DNA from: an uncultured Clostridium sp.
GTDB taxonomy: Bacteria > Bacillota > Clostridia > TANB77 > CAG-508
Assembly: GCA_902462295.1 (NCBI GenBank)
Contig: CABQAZ010000008.1
Location: 1 to 64,000 of the forward strand
DNA: 64,000 nt
Direction: 5' to 3'
A program made the position numbers and the translations under genes. Positions 28,857 to 36,071 of the stretch are shown here, one piece after another. How positions within the stretch are numbered: position 1 is the stretch's first letter; the number at the start of each line of letters is the position of its first letter. Under the pieces are notes generated by a model, which made no database searches, was not told the DNA's origin, and saw nothing but the letters and a program-made list of their open reading frames with translations.

Positions 28857-29222
28857 TTATGAGTTCAAACTTGTAGCAAATTGATATATAACATTTGCTA
28901 TTGTAGATGCTGCAAATATCAAAATTGCTCCAACTATATATGGTATCATTGTTTTCTTATATTCTGCTTTTTCTTCTGCACTACCAATCATATATTTAAT
29001 ACCTAATACCATTAATATTATTACTGCTACAACAACACCCGCAGTTTGTATAACTCCCATTAATTTTCCACCTAATGTTTTTATGTCTTCTACTCCTGTT
29101 CCTGCTGATGCTTTTAAATCACCTGGAGTTACGTCACTTGCATATACAACAGTAATTCCCATTGATATAATCATTAATAATGTTGCAACTAATACTAGTA
29201 TCTTCATTGTTTTTGTATTCAT
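28857..29222 (-). CDS. VirB2-like pilin subunit, paralogue 3
   Basis: The 121-residue protein has an N-terminal signal-like helix (residues 6-28, ending VVYAS), a short polar segment and two membrane helices joined by the loop MIGSAEEKAEYKKTMIPY, the signature of TrbC/VirB2-type pilins of Gram-positive T4SS. It shares this loop with the two upstream genes, with which it forms a pilin operon. It has a GGAGGAGA ribosome site. Confidence 0.85.
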   Translation of the reverse strand: MNTKTMKILVLVATLLMIISMGITVVYASDVTPGDLKASAGTGVEDIKTLGGKLMGVIQTAGVVVAVIILMVLGIKYMIGSAEEKAEYKKTMIPYIVGAILIFAASTIANVIYQFATSLNS

Positions 29223-29283
29223 AATTATCTCCTCCTTTTTTATTCATTTATTACAATCTGGTTTTCCAGAATTTAAATAACAT

Positions 29284-29688
29284 TTATAATTGTGAAAATA
29301 TTACCACACATATTTTCCATATAGCAAATGCCCCAAATACTACAAGACATCCTGCAACATACGGCATTAACATTTCTTTTGCTTTTACTTGTTGTTCAAT
29401 GCTTCCCCACATCAATTGTATTCCTAATATTGCTCCAATCACTACTGATAATGCTATTCCTATTGCTAATAATGTGTTATATATTATATCTGTTGTTTCA
29501 CTCATCTTATCTCCATCTGTTGGATTATCTTGTTTTGTCGCTTCTTTTCCTTGTTTTACAAAGTCAGAACCTATATTTAGTATATTTCCAATATATTCTG
29601 ACGCTTGAACTACTGGTGTATTTATTACTTGGAAAAATATTAATATAATAAACATTTTTATTACTATTTTTAAAATTTTATTAATCAT
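29284..29688 (-). CDS. VirB2-like pilin subunit, paralogue 2
   Basis: The protein (134 residues from the ATG at 29688) has a signal-like helix, a charged spacer (SDFVKQGKEATKQDNPTDGDK) and two membrane helices around LMWGSIEQQVKAKEMLMPY. The loop is the most divergent of the three pilins. I prefer ATG 29688 to the in-frame GTG at 29697 because a GGTG ribosome site lies at proper distance from the ATG. It sits between the other two paralogues. Confidence 0.82.
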   Translation of the reverse strand: MINKILKIVIKMFIILIFFQVINTPVVQASEYIGNILNIGSDFVKQGKEATKQDNPTDGDKMSETTDIIYNTLLAIGIALSVVIGAILGIQLMWGSIEQQVKAKEMLMPYVAGCLVVFGAFAIWKICVVIFSQL

Positions 29689-29710
29689 AGCTATCACCTA
29701 CTTTATTGTG

Positions 29711-30106
29711 CTAAATATTTTGGCTAATTTTAAATACAATATTTGGTAGAGTTGTCATGCTAAATACTAAAAATGCTCCAAGCAAATATGTTACTGCTGT
29801 TTTTTTGTACTCCGCCTTTTCTTCTATGCTACCAAACATATATCTCATACCAATAATCATTAATGTTAATACAGATAGAACTACACCAACTATATTTATA
29901 ACTCCTAATATCACTCCTACTTTTTGTTTTAATTTACTTTCATCTCCCAATACATTTGGTTTATATCCTTTTCCATCGTTATTTATTACATCATCTATTA
30001 CGTCATAAGTTGAAGTTCGAGCATAAACAATTGCATTAAAGCTTATTAATGTTACAAAAATTATTAATAATATTATAGCTAATTTTATTATTTTACTATT
30101 TTTCAT
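29711..30106 (-). CDS. VirB2-like pilin subunit, paralogue 1
   Basis: The 131-residue protein has a signal-like helix (residues 8-29, ending VYAR), a polar stretch and two membrane helices around MFGSIEEKAEYKKTAVTY, nearly the same loop as paralogue 3. It is the first gene after a consensus promoter. Whether all three subunits build one filament or alternative ones cannot be told. Confidence 0.85.
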   Translation of the reverse strand: MKNSKIIKLAIILLIIFVTLISFNAIVYARTSTYDVIDDVINNDGKGYKPNVLGDESKLKQKVGVILGVINIVGVVLSVLTLMIIGMRYMFGSIEEKAEYKKTAVTYLLGAFLVFSMTTLPNIVFKISQNI

Positions 30107-30156
30107 AACATCACCAACCCTTTAATTTCTACATATTTTCAGCATTCCTTTATTCT

Positions 30157-30185
30157 ATTATAAAACATCTCATACTTTTTTGCAA
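30157..30185 (-). promoter_or_regulatory. Promoter of the pilin operon
   Basis: Minus strand TTGCAA (30185-30180), 17-base spacer, TATAAT (30162-30157), about 50 bases before the first pilin start. A perfect 12-base palindrome CGAAAATTTTCG lies at 30193-30204 just upstream of the -35 box and could bind a regulator. Confidence 0.75.
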
Positions 30186-30246
30186 GTTTTTTCGAAAATT
30201 TTCGTCAAATTTTTCCTATTTTAAGGCTTTTTTATACATATTTGTC

Positions 30247-31827
30247 TTATTCAACCCCTAAATATTCATTATATGTAACTTCTCTATCAATAACTTTATC
30301 TAATTTAATATCAATAATTCTATTTGCTACAGTTTGTGTAAGCTGATGATCATGTGATGTAAATAATATATTTCCTTTAAATTTACTCATTCCCTCATTT
30401 ACAGATGTAATGCTTTCCATATCTAAATGATTAGTAGGTTCATCAAAAATCAAGAAATTTGCCCCTGAAAGCATCATTTTTGCTAAAACACATCTTACCT
30501 TTTCTCCTCCAGAAATTACATTGGCTGATTTTAATGATTCATCTCCAGAGAATAACATTCTTCCTAAAAATCCTCTAACATATGTTTCATCTGGATCTTT
30601 TGAATATTTTCTAAGCCATTCTGTTAAACTTTCGTCAGTATCAAACAAATAATTGTTATCTTTTGGAAAATATGATTTTGTAATTGTTGTTCCCCAAACA
30701 AGTTCTCCCTCATCTGGTTCCATTTCTCCTGCTATTATTTGAAATAGAACTGTTTTTGCATTTTCATTATCTGCTAAAAAAGCAATTTTGTCTCCTGCTT
30801 TTACTGTGAATGATATATTATTTAATATTTTTTCTCCATTTATTGTTTTTGAAATGTTTTTTACTTGTAATATTTCTTTTCCTGGCTCTCTATCTGGCTT
30901 AAAATCTACATATGGATATTTTCTGTTTGATGGTTTTATTTCATCAAGTTCTATTTTTTCAAGTGTCTTTTTTCTTGATGTTGCTTGTTTTGATTTTGAA
31001 GCATTTGCACTAAACCTTGCAATAAATTCTTGTAATTCTTTTATTTTTTCTTCTTTTTTCTTATTTTGTTCTTTCATTTGTTTTAGTGCTAATTGGCTTG
31101 ATTCATACCAAAAGTCATAGTTTCCTGGATATACTTTTATTTTTCCAAAGTCAACATCTGCAATGTGTGTACAAACTTTATTTAAGAAATATCTATCATG
31201 TGATACTACTATTACTGTATTTTCAAAATTTATTAAGAATTCTTGTAACCAATTTATACTTTTTAAATCTAAATCGTTTGTAGGCTCGTCTAATAATAAA
31301 ACATCAGGATTTCCAAATAATGCCTGTGCTAACAATACCTTTACTTTGTCTCTTGCTTCTAATTCACTCATTAATTTATAATGATTTTCTGGAATTATTC
31401 CTAAATCATTTAATAATATTCCTGCATCTGATTCTGCATTCCATCCATCTAATTCTGCAAATCTTTCTTCTAATTTTGCAGCTTTCATTCCATCTTCTTC
31501 TGAAAAGTCTGGTTTCATATATATTTCTTCTTTTTCTTTCATTATGTCATATAGTTCTTTATTTCCCATAATTACTGTGTCTATTACTGTATATTCTTCA
31601 AATGCAAAATGGTCTTGCTTTAATATTGATAGTCTTTCTCCTTTTTCTAATGATACTTCTCCTTTACTTGGTTCTAATTCTTTTGATAGGACTTTTAAAA
31701 ATGTTGATTTTCCTGCTCCATTCGCACCTATTATTCCATAACAATTTCCTTTTCCAAATTTGATGTTTACATCTTCAAATAAAACTCTTTTACCGAATCT
31801 AACGGTTACTCCATTTGCTGTTAACAT
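30247..31827 (-). CDS. ABC-F family ribosome-associated ATPase
   Basis: From the ATG at 31827 (GGAAGG upstream; the longer open frame to 31938 has no ribosome site) the protein has 526 residues. It has two ABC domains without membrane segments, joined by a Lys/Glu-rich arm (KQMKEQNKKKEEKIKEL), the P-site-tRNA-interaction-motif region of ABC-F factors. Domain one has GANGAGKST and LLDEPTNDLD. In domain two the Walker A is degenerate (LADNENAKTVLF), while the signature SGGEKVR and FDEPTNHLD remain. ABC-F proteins act on the ribosome to relieve stalling or antibiotic block. Overall form resembles the YkpA/YbiT group. Confidence 0.92.
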   Translation of the reverse strand: MLTANGVTVRFGKRVLFEDVNIKFGKGNCYGIIGANGAGKSTFLKVLSKELEPSKGEVSLEKGERLSILKQDHFAFEEYTVIDTVIMGNKELYDIMKEKEEIYMKPDFSEEDGMKAAKLEERFAELDGWNAESDAGILLNDLGIIPENHYKLMSELEARDKVKVLLAQALFGNPDVLLLDEPTNDLDLKSINWLQEFLINFENTVIVVSHDRYFLNKVCTHIADVDFGKIKVYPGNYDFWYESSQLALKQMKEQNKKKEEKIKELQEFIARFSANASKSKQATSRKKTLEKIELDEIKPSNRKYPYVDFKPDREPGKEILQVKNISKTINGEKILNNISFTVKAGDKIAFLADNENAKTVLFQIIAGEMEPDEGELVWGTTITKSYFPKDNNYLFDTDESLTEWLRKYSKDPDETYVRGFLGRMLFSGDESLKSANVISGGEKVRCVLAKMMLSGANFLIFDEPTNHLDMESITSVNEGMSKFKGNILFTSHDHQLTQTVANRIIDIKLDKVIDREVTYNEYLGVE

Positions 31828-31931
31828 TCCCAAAACCTTCCTTTCTTTATTTTTGCTTTTATAATATAACATATTTTTCTTTTTTTTACAAGGATATTTT
31901 TGGGGGTTCTGGATTTTTTTTATTATAAGTA

Positions 31932-31960
31932 TTGCCAAAATAAAACTTATATGATATAAT
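31932..31960 (+). promoter_or_regulatory. Promoter of rpsT
   Basis: TTGCCA (31932-31937), 17 bases, TATAAT (31955-31960), about 47 bases before the rpsT start. Confidence 0.8.
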
Positions 31961-32006
31961 TATGCATGTTATAATTTATTATTTACTAAGAGGAGGTGCA
32001 TCACAC

Positions 32007-32273
32007 ATGCCAAATATCAAATCAGCAAAAAAGAGAGTTAAAATTATTGAGAAAAAAACATTAACAAATAATATGATAAAAACTGGATATAAATCTGCTA
32101 TAAAAAAATTTGAAGAAGCTGTTGCAAAAGGAAATTTAGAAGAAGCTAAAGTTTTATTTTCTGAAGCTACAAAAAAAATTGACCAAGCTTGCACAAAAGG
32201 TGTAATTGTAAAAAACACTGCTTCTAGAAAAAAATCTAGTTTATCTAAAAAATTAAATGCTGCTATGGCATAA
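32007..32273 (+). CDS. rpsT: Small ribosomal subunit protein bS20
   Basis: The 88-residue basic protein starts MPNIKSAKKRVKIIEKKTL and has the bS20 helical pattern, with the C-terminal GVIVKNTASRKKSSLSKKLNA. It binds 16S rRNA during 30S assembly. The correct ATG is at 32007, seven bases after AGAGGAGGTG; the open frame begins earlier at 31962. It has its own promoter and a strong terminator. Confidence 0.98.
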   Translation: MPNIKSAKKRVKIIEKKTLTNNMIKTGYKSAIKKFEEAVAKGNLEEAKVLFSEATKKIDQACTKGVIVKNTASRKKSSLSKKLNAAMA

Positions 32274-32279
32274 ATAATT

Positions 32280-32324
32280 TAGGCTACTGAAAAAGTAATT
32301 TTATAATACTTTTTCAGTAGCCTA
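32280..32324. terminator. Bidirectional terminator between rpsT and the SSB gene
   Basis: A perfect 18-base stem (TAGGCTACTGAAAAAGTA and its complement) with a nine-base loop. T/A-rich tails follow on both strands. It lies between two convergent genes. Confidence 0.9.
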
Positions 32325-32357
32325 AATTTTATTTATATGTCTTTAATAATACTTATA

Positions 32358-33059
32358 TTATACTGCTTCTTGACTTTCAGTTTCTTCTTTCTTTTCTGTT
32401 CCTTCTTCATTAATTAGTTCTAAACTACAAATTGAAACCTCATAAGCAACCTTAATTTCTGATGTTCCATCTTCATATTTCTTTTCATATTGTCTTGATT
32501 GAACTCTTCCTATAATTTTTACTTGAGCTCCAACTTCTAAGTTTTGGCAGAATCTTGCATTTCTACCCCATGCAATCGTTGGAATATAATCTGATTTATT
32601 GTATGCTCTGTTTACAGCTAATAATAAATCTGCAATTTCTCTTCCAAATGGTGTTTGTCTGTAAATTGGTTTTTTACATACAAATCCGATAAGTACAACT
32701 TCGTTTGTTGTTTCTTCTTTTCTTACTATGTCGCTTTCCTCTTGTTCTTCAACTTCTTTAAGTTCCTCAACGTCTTTTGCAAATACTGTTAATATTAATT
32801 TGTTTCTTTCATTTTCATAGCTATTATATGATCTGAATTGTCCTTTAATTAATAATTTTCTACCTTCTGTTAACATTTCATCAGTTATTAATCTCTCTGA
32901 TATTGTTATTGGTATAATATCTGCATTTCCACTTAAACGTGGTATTGATAAGTTGAATGAATAGAATTTTTCTCCATAAATTTCATGGCTGAATTTTTTT
33001 TCGCCTGTAACCTTTCCTACTAATGTTAAGTAGTTGTTTTCTAAATAATTTGTATCCAA
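32358..33059 (-). CDS. Single-stranded DNA-binding protein with two OB folds
   Basis: The 233-residue protein starts at TTG (33059), eight bases after GGAGG. Residues ~8-105 form one SSB-type OB fold (YLTLVGKVTGEK...IPITISERLI) and ~116-215 a second (TNEVVLIGFVCKKPIYRQTPFGREIADLLLAVNR...IPTIAWGRNARF), so it appears to be a tandem SSB, where most bacterial SSBs have one OB fold. The acidic tail (EEGTEKKEETESQEAV) lacks the classical DDDIPF ending. A function in DNA replication or repair is likely, though it may not be the main SSB. Confidence 0.8.
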   Translation of the reverse strand: MDTNYLENNYLTLVGKVTGEKKFSHEIYGEKFYSFNLSIPRLSGNADIIPITISERLITDEMLTEGRKLLIKGQFRSYNSYENERNKLILTVFAKDVEELKEVEEQEESDIVRKEETTNEVVLIGFVCKKPIYRQTPFGREIADLLLAVNRAYNKSDYIPTIAWGRNARFCQNLEVGAQVKIIGRVQSRQYEKKYEDGTSEIKVAYEVSICSLELINEEGTEKKEETESQEAV

Positions 33060-33239
33060 TTTTTTTTCCTCCTTATTTTTTCTTTTATCGATTGTAAATT
33101 TCTCATCTTGCTTTTCTCTTTTTAAAATTTTCTACAGTTTTTATTATACTACATTTTTTTGGTTTTGTCTACATAAAAAGTTAATTTTTTCTATTTTTTT
33201 CGTGTTTTTCACCTAAATTCTAGTAGTTTTATTAGTTGT

Positions 33240-33731
33240 TCATAAATTATGCAGTTGTTCAATTATAAAAACAGCTAACTTATTATATATTTTTTTACAA
33301 TTTTCTTTTCCGATTTTTATTTCTTTTTCTTGTGTTTCTATTATATTTCCATCTACTTTTTCTATATCTCTTTGTAAACATACTATTATTTTTTCTTCTT
33401 TAATACTTGATATTGTTATTGTTGCTTTTGAATTAAATCCAAAAGTTATCACTTTTATTGGTTTTTGGACTTTTATTTCATCTAAAATTTTAATTTTAAC
33501 ATCACCATTTAATATTAAATATTTTGATTTTGTTATTATTTCTTTCATATATTTATATTCTTCTAATTTTAAATTTATATCTTCTAAAATTATTATTTCT
33601 TCAAAACTTACATTTTTTACATTTTCTATAGCTTTTTTTGTAATCTCTATTACCTTTATATTACTCTCTTGCAATTCTTTTTTTATTGCTTGTATATCTC
33701 TCTTTTTAGCAATTATTCCAATCAATGGCAT
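33240..33731 (-). CDS. Uncharacterised protein, possibly related to Mur-ligase substrate domains
   Basis: I do not firmly recognise this 163-residue soluble protein. It has an alternating alpha/beta pattern (MPLIGIIAKKRDIQAIKKELQ at the start, then EEIIILEDINL and KSKYLILNGDVKIK). The segment VITFGFNSKATITISSI resembles the TFGxxxxAxxxA stretch seen in Mur ligases, but no ATP-binding loop is present. The start has an AAAGGAGAA site. It stands alone between the SSB and PdaB-like genes on the same strand. Confidence 0.6.
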   Translation of the reverse strand: MPLIGIIAKKRDIQAIKKELQESNIKVIEITKKAIENVKNVSFEEIIILEDINLKLEEYKYMKEIITKSKYLILNGDVKIKILDEIKVQKPIKVITFGFNSKATITISSIKEEKIIVCLQRDIEKVDGNIIETQEKEIKIGKENCKKIYNKLAVFIIEQLHNL

Positions 33732-33834
33732 AACTTTCTCCTTTGTTGTAATTATTTCCTAAACTTATTTTTTTATACTTTATTAATATAATTTCAGAAT
33801 AAAGTAATACAGTTGTCATTTGTTCTTTTCCAAT

Positions 33835-34596
33835 TTATTCCATAATCTGTGTTCCATTATTATTTATAGTATATTTATCTTTATATATTAAATCTGAAAT
33901 AGTTGTAATTTGAAAGCCACTTGTTTTTATATTTTTTATAAGCATATCTAAACTGTCTGCTGTATGTTTTGTTCCATTGTGACTTAAAATTATTGAACCT
34001 CCATCTAATTTATTTTTTATTCTGTTCCACATTTCTTCACCAGTTAATCCTTCATAATCTAACGTGTCTAAATTCCATTGAATTGTATAATATCCATTTT
34101 TTTGTGCTGTTTTTATTACTGTATCATTATATTCTCCATATGGTGCTCTATATAAATTTGTTTTATTTCCTGTTATCTTTTCTATTTTATTTACACTTAA
34201 TTGTATTTCTTCTAAGTTCTTTTCTGATGATAATTTATTTACATGTGGATGTGTATTACTATGACTTCCTATTTCGTGCCCTGCTTCATATATTTTTTTT
34301 ACGGCTTCTGGATATTTATCTACCCATTCTCCTACCATAAAAAATGTTATATGTACATCATTATTTTTTAATGTTTCTAATATACTGTCTATATCATCTG
34401 CATTCCATGCACAATTCATTGTAAATGCAATTTTATTTTCTTCTGTCTGTACATTATATATAGGCAAATATTTTTCTACTGCCATTGTTTGTATTGCATT
34501 TATATCTCCTATATTGGCAACCGCTATTAGTACAGCTACAGTTAGTATAGACACAGCATATGTTTGAATTTTTTCCTTATTAAATACCAAAAACAT
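33835..34596 (-). CDS. PdaB-like polysaccharide deacetylase family protein
   Basis: The 253-residue protein has an N-terminal membrane helix (residues ~10-28) and a NodB-type domain typical of the sporulation deacetylase PdaB group. The metal-binding HxxxH is present (GSHSNTHPH), as are RAPYGEYN and the LSHNG motif. The first catalytic motif, normally TFDD or TFDxAW, reads FTMNCAWNADD, so the usual general-base Asp is replaced by Asn while the later Asp pair remains. This may mean altered or lost activity, although related clostridial proteins may share it. A role in spore cortex maturation is inferred. Start follows GGAGGGAG. Confidence 0.82.
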   Translation of the reverse strand: MFLVFNKEKIQTYAVSILTVAVLIAVANIGDINAIQTMAVEKYLPIYNVQTEENKIAFTMNCAWNADDIDSILETLKNNDVHITFFMVGEWVDKYPEAVKKIYEAGHEIGSHSNTHPHVNKLSSEKNLEEIQLSVNKIEKITGNKTNLYRAPYGEYNDTVIKTAQKNGYYTIQWNLDTLDYEGLTGEEMWNRIKNKLDGGSIILSHNGTKHTADSLDMLIKNIKTSGFQITTISDLIYKDKYTINNNGTQIME

Positions 34597-34676
34597 AATC
34601 TCCCTCCATATTCTAATATTTAATATTATGCCTTTTCAAATTATTTTATTCTATATATTATTTTTGTAATATTTTT

Positions 34677-34731
34677 GTAACAAAAATGTAATGAAAATGT
34701 AATACACTTTTAATTAAAAATATTGTATAAT
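34677..34731 (+). promoter_or_regulatory. ATGTAA repeats and putative -10 box before the metallopeptidase gene
   Basis: ATGTAAT occurs at 34686-34692 and 34696-34702, after a TTGTAAC at 34675-34681, at about 10-base spacing. The pair AAATGTAATGAAAATGTAATA is nearly the same as the array upstream of the LRR gene at 2941-2972. TATAAT at 34726-34731 is a likely -10 box, with only a weak -35 before it. Confidence 0.4.
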
Positions 34732-34819
34732 GAATTTGACGAAATTTAATACAAAAAAATGTATTTTACACATTGATTGTATTTTTTGCAATTTCTTATG
34801 ACAAAAAATGGAGGATATA

Positions 34820-35902
34820 ATGAGCATTGAATCTGATTTACGAAAAGATGGAATTAGAGTAGTTGACATACTTGATACAATGTCTGTAAACCGTATTGCA
34901 CATAATATTGCAACAAAATTATGTGATACATTTCCAGAACTATGTTTCAATGAAAGCGATTTATTTGCAAAACTTTCTAGATTAGGCATGTATAGAGCTA
35001 CAATGCCAGAAGGCATGGCTGAAGCAAACTATTTTTATAAAAATACATCCATATATTTTAATGAAAAAATTGCAGTTGAAGATTTAGAAGAATTTGCAAT
35101 TCATGAATGTATTCACTATATTCAAGAAATCAAAGACAAAAGAAATAATCTTGTAAGAATGGGGTTATGTAATTTTGATAATTTTAAAATTGTAGGAATG
35201 GGATTAAATGAAGCATCTGTTCAATATATTACATCAAAAATAATTGGAATTGAAAAAGACTATGTTAAATATTTTGGTGTATCTTTTAGAACAATCAGTC
35301 CATCATACTATCCTTTAGAATGCAATTTAATTGAACAAATGGCATATATTACAGGAGAAACAGTTTTATATGACAGTACATTTACTAGCAATGATAAATT
35401 CAAAAATGAATTTATTAGATTAACATCAGAAAAAACTTATGATGAAGTTGAATATTGTGTTGACCAAATTCTTGAGCTTGAAGAAACTATTATAAAATTA
35501 AATAATAAATCATCATCTTATGACGAAAGAAATAAAACTGTTGACAAATTAGTTTCAAAAACAGAAAATTGTAAAAATAAAATTTCTGAATATTTTACAA
35601 AAGCACAAAATTTAATTATAAAAAATTATTTTGATAAAGCATTTAGAAATATTAATAATCTAGAAGAACTTGATAATTATAGAAGAAAATTAGAACATTA
35701 TGGAGAGTTAATTGGTCGTATTGATGGTTATACTTTCTTTGATGATTACTATACAGAAAAAATGTCTCAATTAGAACATAAATCTAACGTACTTGAAAAT
35801 GGAGGCATTGAAACTGCTCTTGAATATAAGAAACCAAATAAATTTGTTTCTTGGTTAAGAGCAATTAAAAACTTCGTAACAGGAGATAAAATACATAATT
35901 AA
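34820..35902 (+). CDS. Predicted zinc metallopeptidase of gluzincin type (HExxH), uncharacterised
   Basis: I do not recognise the family. From the ATG at 34820, placed five bases after GGAGG (an earlier ATG at 34808 overlaps the ribosome site), the protein has 360 residues and no signal peptide or membrane helix. It contains HECIH (His95, Glu96, His99) and, 32 residues on, NEASVQY (Glu131), the arrangement of gluzincin metallopeptidases. The C-terminal half (residues ~200-330) is helical and charged with likely coiled coils, ending in a basic amphipathic stretch (KFVSWLRAIKNFV). It is transcribed divergently from the PdaB-like gene and has its own terminator. Confidence 0.72.
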   Translation: MSIESDLRKDGIRVVDILDTMSVNRIAHNIATKLCDTFPELCFNESDLFAKLSRLGMYRATMPEGMAEANYFYKNTSIYFNEKIAVEDLEEFAIHECIHYIQEIKDKRNNLVRMGLCNFDNFKIVGMGLNEASVQYITSKIIGIEKDYVKYFGVSFRTISPSYYPLECNLIEQMAYITGETVLYDSTFTSNDKFKNEFIRLTSEKTYDEVEYCVDQILELEETIIKLNNKSSSYDERNKTVDKLVSKTENCKNKISEYFTKAQNLIIKNYFDKAFRNINNLEELDNYRRKLEHYGELIGRIDGYTFFDDYYTEKMSQLEHKSNVLENGGIETALEYKKPNKFVSWLRAIKNFVTGDKIHN

Positions 35903-35918
35903 CTAATGATTAAAAATA

Positions 35919-36037
35919 TACAAAAGATAATCATACAAAAGAATTTTATGTACTAATGTTAACTTTACAAAAGATAATTATACATAAGATACTTTGCAAG
36001 TTATATATTTACTAAAGATAATTACACAAAAGAATTC
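35919..36037 (+). repeat. Three imperfect ~27-bp direct repeats downstream of the metallopeptidase gene
   Basis: Copies TACAAAAGATAATCATACAA (35919), TACAAAAGATAATTATACAT (35966) and TACTAAAGATAATTACACAA (36010) continue as AAGAAT/AAGATA and are spaced 47 and 44 bases apart. They fill most of the gap between the stop codon and the terminator. No start codons or ribosome sites accompany them. Confidence 0.6.
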
Positions 36038-36038
36038 A

Positions 36039-36071
36039 AAAGTCGGCAATTAATAACAGCCGACTTTTTTT
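36039..36071 (+). terminator. Terminator of the metallopeptidase gene
   Basis: AAAGTCGGC pairs with GCCGACTTT around an 11-base loop, followed by TTTT. It abuts the convergent GltD-like gene. Confidence 0.85.
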
